Source: Phenylobacterium deserti (GTDB lineage Bacteria; Pseudomonadota; Alphaproteobacteria; Caulobacterales; Caulobacteraceae). Taken from it: a stretch of 51,439 nt of DNA. Positions 46,562-51,439 of the stretch are shown here, piece by piece. Location: assembly GCA_943332615.1 (NCBI GenBank), contig CALQQB010000025.1, positions 1 to 51,439 of the forward strand, given 5' to 3'. Position 1 is the first letter of the stretch, and each line of letters begins with the position of its first letter. The notes below the pieces were generated by a model that was not told the DNA's origin, did no database searches, and saw only the letters and a program-made list of their open reading frames with translations. The translations under genes were made by a program, and so were the position numbers.

Positions 46562-46643
46562 CTGAAATCTCCTGGCGTCCACACTCTACCTGGGAAGCCT
46601 AACGCACGGTGCAAGCCTGGGTTCGGTTAGCGTTTTTTCATGG

Positions 46644-48257
46644 TCACGTTGTCGCGGGACCTGTGGCCATCCGGGCACGCAGCTCGCGCTTCAGCACCTT
46701 GCCTGTCGGGCCTAAAGGCAGCTCGGAAACGATGCGGACCTCGTCCGGCGTCCACCATTTCGCGACCCGCTCGGCGACGTGGGCCTTGAGAACTTCCGGG
46801 TCGGCGGTCTGCCCGGGCCGGAGCGTGACCAGCAGCAGCGGGCGTTCGTCCCACTTGGGGTGCGGCACGCCGATCGCCGCGGCCATGGCGACGGCTGGGT
46901 GCGAGCAGACGGCGTCCTCCAGGTCGAGGGTGGAGATCCATTCGCCGCCCGACTTGATGACGTCCTTGGCCCGGTCGGTGAGGCGCAGGTAGCCCTGGGG
47001 GTCGAGGGTGGCGATGTCGCCGGTGTCGAACCAGCCATCGACGGTGAAGGCCGCGGCGCCCTCGTGCTTGAAGTAGGCCGAGCTGACCCAGGGCCCGCGC
47101 ACCTGCAGCGCCCCGGCCGCCTTGCCGTCGCGGGGCAGCTCGGCGCCGTCCTCGCCGATGATCCGCATCTCCACGCCCCATAGGCCGCGGCCCTGCTTCA
47201 GCTTGCGCTGCAGGATCTCGGCTTCGGTCTCGTTCACATGGACCGGCAAGGCGGTGTTGATGACGCCCAAGGGCGAGGTCTCGGTCATCCCCCAGATCTG
47301 GCGCACCTTGCCGCCCAGCCGGGTCTCGATGCGCGAGATCAGCGAGGCGGTCGGCGCCGAGCCTCCAATCGCGATGGTGCGGACGGAGGTGAGCTGGCCG
47401 CCAGTCTGGTCGAGGTGGTCGGCGACGCCCACCCAGATGGTCGGCACGCCGAGCACGAAGGTGACCCCCTCCCCGGCGATCAGTTCGGCCACGCTGGGCC
47501 CGTCCAGGAGCCGGCCCGGCAGCACCAGCTTGGCCCCCACCAGCGGGGCCGCATAGGGCGTGCACCAGGCGTTGGCGTGATACATCTGGGCGCACGGCAT
47601 CACCACGTCGCGGGCCCCGAGGTCGAAGGCGTCCGGCAGCGCCAGGGCCAATGCGTGCAGCACCGTCGAGCGGTGGCCGTAGAGCACGCCCTTCGGATTG
47701 CCGGTGGTGCCGGAGGTATAGCAGAGGCCGGACGCGCTCTTCTCATCCAGATCGGGCCAGGCGAAGTCCGGGGAATTGGCGGCGATCAGATCCTCGTAGA
47801 CCAGGACATTCGGCGGCGCGTGCGCCGTGTCGGTCATCGCCACGAAGGTCTTCACCGTCTCCATCTTCGGCCCGATCTCGGCGACCAGATCGGAGAAGGT
47901 GATGTCGAAGAACAGGATGCTGTCCTCCGCGTGGTTGGCGACCCACGCCACCTGGTCGGGGTGCAGGCGCGGGTTGATGGTGTGCAGGATCGCCCCGATC
48001 CCGGTGACCGCGAAATAGAGCTCGAAGTGCCGGTGCGTGCTCCAGGCCAGGGTCGCCACCCGGTCGCCGGGCTTTACGCCCATGGCCATCAACGCATTGG
48101 CCATCCGCTTGGCGCGGACCAGCGCATCCCGATAGCCGTAACGATGGATCGGCCCCTCGACCGAGCGGGCCACCACCTCGGTGTCGCCATGATAGAGCGC
48201 CGCGTGCTCCAGGATGGAGGGCAGCGTCAGCGGGCGGTCCATCATCAGGGCGAGCAT
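46644..48257 (-). CDS. Long-chain fatty-acid-CoA ligase (AMP-binding family)
   Basis: A 537-residue ANL-superfamily enzyme that adenylates a carboxylic acid and transfers it to CoA. Motifs: P-loop YTSGTTGNPKGVLYGH (about residues 185-200), the A5 IWGMTETSPLG, A7 GWFDTGDIATLD, A8 LTDRAKDVIKSGGEWIS and the A10 lysine in PTGKVLKREL. The MYHANAW and INPRLHPDQ segments are typical of medium/long-chain acyl-CoA synthetases. Three Met codons lie in the first six residues; the exact start is open. Substrate chain length is unknown. Confidence 0.92.
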   Translation of the reverse strand: MLALMMDRPLTLPSILEHAALYHGDTEVVARSVEGPIHRYGYRDALVRAKRMANALMAMGVKPGDRVATLAWSTHRHFELYFAVTGIGAILHTINPRLHPDQVAWVANHAEDSILFFDITFSDLVAEIGPKMETVKTFVAMTDTAHAPPNVLVYEDLIAANSPDFAWPDLDEKSASGLCYTSGTTGNPKGVLYGHRSTVLHALALALPDAFDLGARDVVMPCAQMYHANAWCTPYAAPLVGAKLVLPGRLLDGPSVAELIAGEGVTFVLGVPTIWVGVADHLDQTGGQLTSVRTIAIGGSAPTASLISRIETRLGGKVRQIWGMTETSPLGVINTALPVHVNETEAEILQRKLKQGRGLWGVEMRIIGEDGAELPRDGKAAGALQVRGPWVSSAYFKHEGAAAFTVDGWFDTGDIATLDPQGYLRLTDRAKDVIKSGGEWISTLDLEDAVCSHPAVAMAAAIGVPHPKWDERPLLLVTLRPGQTADPEVLKAHVAERVAKWWTPDEVRIVSELPLGPTGKVLKRELRARMATGPATT

Positions 48258-48376
48258 TGGGCGGGTCTCTTCTTCTTGTGCCGCCGCAGGCTAGCGCATT
48301 CGCGGCGGCACTCGCCACGCGAAGAGCAGGGAGCCCCGGATTTCACGGATTTTCACGGATGGACGCCGGAGTGGAG

Positions 48377-49034
48377 TGAACCCCCAGACAGAGACACGGA
48401 AATGAGGGACAGTTCTCGATCCAGGAGAACGAATGTCCCAAGAGAAGCGACGAAGTTTTAGCCGCGAGTTCAAGCTGGCGGTGATTGAGCGGCTGGAGGC
48501 GGGCGAGAGTGGCAGCGCGCTGGCGCTGGAGGTGGGCGTCAAGCGGACGATCATCTACCGGTGGCGAGACGCATGGCGAGTGGGCGGAGCGTTGGCGCTG
48601 CGCTCGAAGCGCGGCCGGCCGCCGAAGCTGGAAGCCTTGCAGATGGCTGACGCGCGGGGTGTGGCGGCCAAGGCCGGGGACCTGAAGGAGGCGCGCCGCC
48701 AGATAGCCGAGCTGGAGCGCAAGGTTGGCCAGCAGCAGTTGGATCTGGATTTTTTCAAAGGCACCTTGCGGCGTATCGAGACGTCGCGCCGGACGGACAC
48801 CGTTCCTGGCGCGCCGGCGTCTTCGCCGAGATCGCGGCGATGACGCATCCGCAAGGCCCAGGATCTCTGCCAGGATCGATCGAGCGGCTGTGCGGGCTCG
48901 GCCAGGTGAGCCGCGCGGCCTACTACCGCCACTGGGGCGAGCATGCGCCGCTCGCCCGGGAGACGGCGCTGCGGATCGCCATCCAGCGGCTGGCGATCTC
49001 GCACCGCTACTACGGCTACCGGCGGATCACCGCG
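48377..49034 (+). mobile_element. 5' part of an IS3-family element, truncated
   Basis: A left end beginning TGAACCCCCAGAC (48377) is followed by orfA and by an orfB that loses similarity at about 49034 in mid-domain. The DDE catalytic core and right end are missing, so the copy is dead unless complemented. The break is followed by sequence of different composition, suggesting a later insertion or deletion at this spot. Confidence 0.7.
48433..48843 (+). CDS. IS3-family transposase OrfA
   Basis: A 136-residue protein: helix-turn-helix (FKLAVIERLEAGESGSALA, VGVKRTIIYRWRDAW), then a leucine-zipper-like region (AELERKVGQQQLDLDFFKGTLRRIE), as in IS3 OrfA/InsE proteins. ATG 48433 has AGGAG at 48423-48427. 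Its stop codon (48841-48843) overlaps the orfB ATG at 48840 (ATGA), which is the usual arrangement. Confidence 0.85.
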   Translation: MSQEKRRSFSREFKLAVIERLEAGESGSALALEVGVKRTIIYRWRDAWRVGGALALRSKRGRPPKLEALQMADARGVAAKAGDLKEARRQIAELERKVGQQQLDLDFFKGTLRRIETSRRTDTVPGAPASSPRSRR

Positions 49035-49193
49035 TCACCGATATCCGTCACCGAAGTCCAATTAACCTCGTATAAGCTCATCACCTCAGGCCCTTTCTCG
49101 CCTGGGTTGGCTTCGTACGGCGCCTGCTTGTGGCGGCAAGCATTCTTGAGGCGCTCGTCACGTCCAGCCCAACCTGCGAAATGGGATAGATGA
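48840..49193 (+). pseudogene. IS3-family transposase OrfB, truncated
   Basis: The first 65 residues match the N-terminal HTH_21-like region of IS3 OrfB (IERLCGLGQVSRAAYYRHW, then HRYYGYRRITA). After the Ala at about 49033 the frame runs on to 49193 with unrelated residues. The integrase core with its DDE residues is absent. Because it stops in the middle of a conserved block, the break is recent or sharply defined. Confidence 0.8.
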
Positions 49194-49199
49194 CCTTCG

Positions 49200-50513
49200 A
49201 TGGATCCTCAGAAAACGAAGTATCGCCCCCGGTTCGTCGTCGCAGCTTTGGGAAGCGCGGGGGACGTGTACCCGTTTTTGGAGATTGCGGCCTACATCAA
49301 AGATCTCGGTTATGATGTAAGTCTTATTTCGTTTGGAAATATTGAAGAAATTTCTAAGTCTCGCGGTTTGGATTTTGTCGAATTTGGCGAATTTGACAAA
49401 ATAGAGAGTGTGTTCGGGCGCGCTAGCAGTGCAAATATTTTCCGTTCATCAAGAATGATATGGTCTGAAGTTTATCTAAATAATATTAGAACCATATGCA
49501 ATCATGTTGATCAAATAGATGATGAATTAGACGTTGTTATAATATGCACAAACGGGACGTCTATGATTGCCGACTTGTCTAAAAGTTGCCGAAATAATGT
49601 AACAGTTGTCAGCGCTTTCGTTTCTCCGCACGCAATAATTAGTAACGTAGAACAAACGATATTCTGCAATTTCATAATAAATTCATCTTTGTTGTCATTT
49701 TTTAGAATTACATTTCGATCGATATTATCGATTTTACGGGGCGAATTGTTGGTAAGGTCCACTTACAATAAAGAGAGATTATCTTTGGGGCTTGAGTCGA
49801 TCTCACGTTTTGGTATGTATTCTCAAGAATGCCCCGATATATCAGTGACACTGTTTCCTGAATGGTTCAGTCCGGCGAAGGCCGACTGGCCGCACCCGCT
49901 AATATCTGGCGATTTCGTGGCTTCTGCCGACACAGCTCCGCGGGAGCTCGGCCCTGAAATCTCGGAGTTCCTGGCGTCGGGCTCGGCGCCCATCCTGTTC
50001 ACGGCTGGAAGCGGGAACTTTAAGTGCGAGGCCTTTTTCGAGACCGCTCTGGCAGCCAGCGCCCGGCTCGGGGCGCGTGCCATCTTCGTCCATCGGAACC
50101 GCGACGAGCTTCCGGCGGATCTCCCGGTGTCCGTGATCTGGCAGGATTTCCTCCCGGACGGAGCGTTCACGACTCTCCTCCACAGGGTGTCCATGATCGT
50201 CCATCATGGCGGGGTCGGCACGTCCGCCGCCGCGATGCGGGCCGGAATACCCCAGGTGTTTACCCCCTACACATCAGAGCAACTGGACAACGCACTTCGG
50301 TTCCAGGCGCATAGCGCCGGCGTGTGCATTCCTGCCCGGAAGCTGGATGTTGGCAATCTGTGCGTGGCACTTGAGTCATCACAGGCGCCAGGAAGTGTTT
50401 GCGGGGCGAGGGCCGGCGAATTCGCCTCCGTGTCTGATGACCGGTCGGGAGCTCCGAAAGTCGTCGATCTCATTTTCGAAAGACTGGGGATTACGACTGT
50501 ATTAACGGCGTAG
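49200..50513 (+). CDS. UGT/MGT-type glycosyltransferase with AT-rich N-terminal half
   Basis: A 437-residue GT-B fold enzyme. The N-terminal half opens VVAALGSAGDVYPFLEIA (family GSxGDxxPxLxLA) and the C-terminal half has the donor-binding HHGGVGTSAAAMRAGIPQV and YTSEQLDNALR. Likely transfers a sugar to a lipid or natural product. Base use is split: my hand count of 49441-49500 is 18/60 G+C and of 49681-49740 is 17/60, whereas 50041-50100 is 43/60. The change lies near 49860. The N-terminal half uses AAT, ATA and TTA codons rare elsewhere in the window. This points to foreign origin and possible recombination between two sources. Confidence 0.83.
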   Translation: MDPQKTKYRPRFVVAALGSAGDVYPFLEIAAYIKDLGYDVSLISFGNIEEISKSRGLDFVEFGEFDKIESVFGRASSANIFRSSRMIWSEVYLNNIRTICNHVDQIDDELDVVIICTNGTSMIADLSKSCRNNVTVVSAFVSPHAIISNVEQTIFCNFIINSSLLSFFRITFRSILSILRGELLVRSTYNKERLSLGLESISRFGMYSQECPDISVTLFPEWFSPAKADWPHPLISGDFVASADTAPRELGPEISEFLASGSAPILFTAGSGNFKCEAFFETALAASARLGARAIFVHRNRDELPADLPVSVIWQDFLPDGAFTTLLHRVSMIVHHGGVGTSAAAMRAGIPQVFTPYTSEQLDNALRFQAHSAGVCIPARKLDVGNLCVALESSQAPGSVCGARAGEFASVSDDRSGAPKVVDLIFERLGITTVLTA

Positions 50514-50523
50514 CTACGGTGAT

Positions 50524-50590
50524 AGTACACTATTATTAATGTACTGAAATATTATTACGGTCAATAGTAGTACGATTAGAATGTACTGAA
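50524..50590 (+). repeat. AT-rich stretch with short direct and inverted repeats
   Basis: AATGTACTGAA occurs at 50538-50548 and 50580-50590. AGTACA (50524-50529) pairs with TGTACT (50540-50545). The stretch follows the glycosyltransferase gene and shares its low G+C, so it probably came with it. No gene is seen. Confidence 0.5.
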
Positions 50591-50619
50591 CCACATCAAG
50601 CTGTCTGACGCTGCCTCAT

Positions 50620-50705
50620 AATTTTGGTGACAGTGCATTCAATTGTTCCCTGACGTAGTTCGGCGACGACCACAGTGGCGAATTGAATGCACTGTCACCA
50701 AAATT
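50620..50705. repeat. Perfect 25-bp inverted repeat (REP/RAYT-like element)
   Basis: Arms 50620-50644 and 50681-50705 are exact reverse complements, with core GGTGACAGTGCATTCAATT in the left arm, separated by 36 bases. Arms with this core occur, as I recall, next to REP-associated tyrosine transposases (RAYT) in many proteobacteria. It would form a very strong hairpin in DNA or RNA. No RAYT gene is in the window. Confidence 0.75.
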
Positions 50706-50795
50706 GAGCTTGAGCGTTCAGTGGGTCATTCGCAGGTCGCCACCGCCGCAAGCGATCCGGGTAGAAGTCATACCTTTTCCGCCCCATCCTCCCTG

Positions 50796-50864
50796 ATGTT
50801 CGAGTTCGATCCCGACAAGAGCGCGGCGAGGCGACCCGACGGTCCGACGGTGGCGGGACGATGA
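50796..50864 (+). pseudogene. brnT: brnT toxin gene remnant, internally deleted
   Basis: ATG 50796 starts MFEFDPDKSAA, which is the N terminus of BrnT-family toxins (MFEFDPxKSAxNxxKHGIDF), then reads RRPDGPTVAGR and stops at 50862-50864. The rest of the roughly 90-residue toxin is missing. The frame ends 11 bases before the antitoxin start, as in normal brnT-brnA pairs. The antitoxin is intact. Confidence 0.7.
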
Positions 50865-50875
50865 GGAGAGGCGGT

Positions 50876-51115
50876 ATGGGTTCCAAGACGACTGACGCGG
50901 CGGCGTTCGACGCGGCCTTCGACGCCGGCGAGGACATCGGCGCCCACGTGGACTGGGCCAGCGCCCGCCGGCCCGGCCTGGAGAAGCGCCGGGTGAACAT
51001 CGACTTCACCGATCAGATGGTCCGCCGCCTCGACATCGAGGCTCAGCGGCGCGGCGTCAAGCGGCAGGCGCTGGTCAAGATGTGGATCGCCGACCGGCTG
51101 GATCAGGTGGCGTAG
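50876..51115 (+). CDS. BrnA/CopG-type antitoxin (orphan)
   Basis: A 79-residue protein. An acidic N-terminal part (FDAAFDAGEDIGAHVDW) followed by a ribbon-helix-helix domain (EKRRVNIDFTDQMVRRLDIEAQRRGVKRQALVKMWIADRL). The (F)DxGEDxxxxxDWxxARRPGxExKRVNxDF pattern is that of antitoxins paired with BrnT toxins. GGAGAGG lies before ATG 50876. Its partner toxin is reduced to 11 recognisable codons, so it may now act only as a DNA-binding autorepressor. Confidence 0.8.
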   Translation: MGSKTTDAAAFDAAFDAGEDIGAHVDWASARRPGLEKRRVNIDFTDQMVRRLDIEAQRRGVKRQALVKMWIADRLDQVA

Positions 51116-51204
51116 CGGTTGCTGCGACGGGATACCCTGGTTGGCGTCGGACGTGGCGCGCCTGGGGCGGCAACGCCAAATTTGGCCACGAACCCACACG
51201 AAAA

Positions 51205-51224
51205 AGGGCTCCCGAAGGAGCCCT
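51205..51224 (-). terminator. Rho-independent terminator with UUCG loop, for the 34-residue peptide gene
   Basis: Read on the minus strand: AGGGCTCC, TTCG loop, GGAGCCCT, then TTTTT. Eight base pairs, stable tetraloop and T-run. It lies 28 bases past the stop of the minus-strand small gene. Confidence 0.85.
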
Positions 51225-51251
51225 CATCCGGTGCTCGTGGTTGGGAGGGCT

Positions 51252-51356
51252 TTAGAAGCCGAGGCCGGCGGAGCCGATGGCGGCGATGAGGCCGAGGATC
51301 ATCAGGAAGGCCGGGGCGATCTTGTCGAGCGAGCGTTCGAAGGTCGAGAGGGTCAT
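51252..51356 (-). CDS. 34-residue membrane peptide of unknown function
   Basis: Minus strand, ATG 51356-51354 to TAA 51254-51252. The product is MTLSTFERSLDKIAPAF plus LMILGLIAAIGSAGLGF. It has a charged amphipathic N-terminal third and one hydrophobic helix from about residue 13 to 33. AGGTG lies six bases upstream of the ATG, and a strong terminator follows, so it looks like a free-standing transcription unit. I do not recognise a family; candidate roles include a small regulator of a membrane complex or a type I toxin-like peptide, neither shown. Confidence 0.65.
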   Translation of the reverse strand: MTLSTFERSLDKIAPAFLMILGLIAAIGSAGLGF

Positions 51357-51439
51357 GACACACACCTGAAGTTTCAGTTGGAACCCCGGGGGAGCGGGGC
51401 TGTCCGTCTGGACAATGTTTAGATACACCCATCTGAACG

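Overview
The window is about two-thirds G+C, uses GTG and TTG starts often, and carries several Caulobacter-type signatures: ctrA with clustered GANTC (CcrM) sites upstream, the fliF-fliG-fliH(flbE)-fliN-flbD-flhA flagellar operon, a circularly permuted two-piece tmRNA gene with an alphaproteobacterial tag (AANDNFAEEIRLAA) and an alpha-type SspB. I read it as chromosomal DNA of a Caulobacterales bacterium, Caulobacter or Phenylobacterium-like; the genus is an inference.

Layout. 1-155: 3' end of an IS5-type transposase. 0.3-5.7 kb: a short-chain dehydrogenase and three tandem GPH-type MFS transporters. 5.7-11.7 kb: Mrp ATPase, HflK/HflC, a HAD phosphatase, SerB and MiaA, with serB and miaA diverging from overlapping start codons. 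11.7-20.7 kb: an acetohydroxy acid synthase locus in which ilvB (behind a leader-peptide attenuator) and ilvN are 6.5 kb apart; between them lie a GFA protein, two broken genes (VOC, ybaK), two paralogous small proteins, a large sensor adenylate cyclase, a DUF1993 protein and an SDR lacking the usual catalytic Lys. 20.7-26.8 kb: YciB/IspZ-like protein, permuted ssrA, a tandem-hairpin RNA region, sspB, a thioesterase, a C13 peptidase, a PEP-CTERM protein and a serine hydrolase. 26.9-37.9 kb: flagellar and cell-cycle block, with the fliF operon and a DUF4282-like gene on the + strand, fliI-fliJ and a membrane-anchored unknown on the - strand, then ctrA. 37.9-48.3 kb: metabolic genes (M28 peptidase, ArsC-like, FkbM methyltransferase, carboxylesterase, Zn alcohol dehydrogenase, chromate transporter, alpha/beta hydrolase, acyl-CoA synthetase). 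48.3-51.4 kb: accessory tail with a truncated IS3 element, a glycosyltransferase whose N-terminal half is strikingly AT-rich, a long REP-like hairpin, a nearly erased brnT toxin gene beside an intact antitoxin, and an unrecognised 34-residue membrane peptide with its own terminator.

Functional links. tmRNA and its ClpXP adaptor SspB are neighbours, so tagging and delivery for degradation are encoded together. FlbD and CtrA, two regulators of flagellar transcription, sit with their probable targets: a CtrA-like site precedes fliF, and three TTAAC half-sites spaced exactly 30 bp apart precede ctrA. The strongest unexplained signal is the pair of hairpins sharing an identical 14-nt loop between ssrA and sspB. 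I saw no rRNA, no ordinary tRNA and no CRISPR array.
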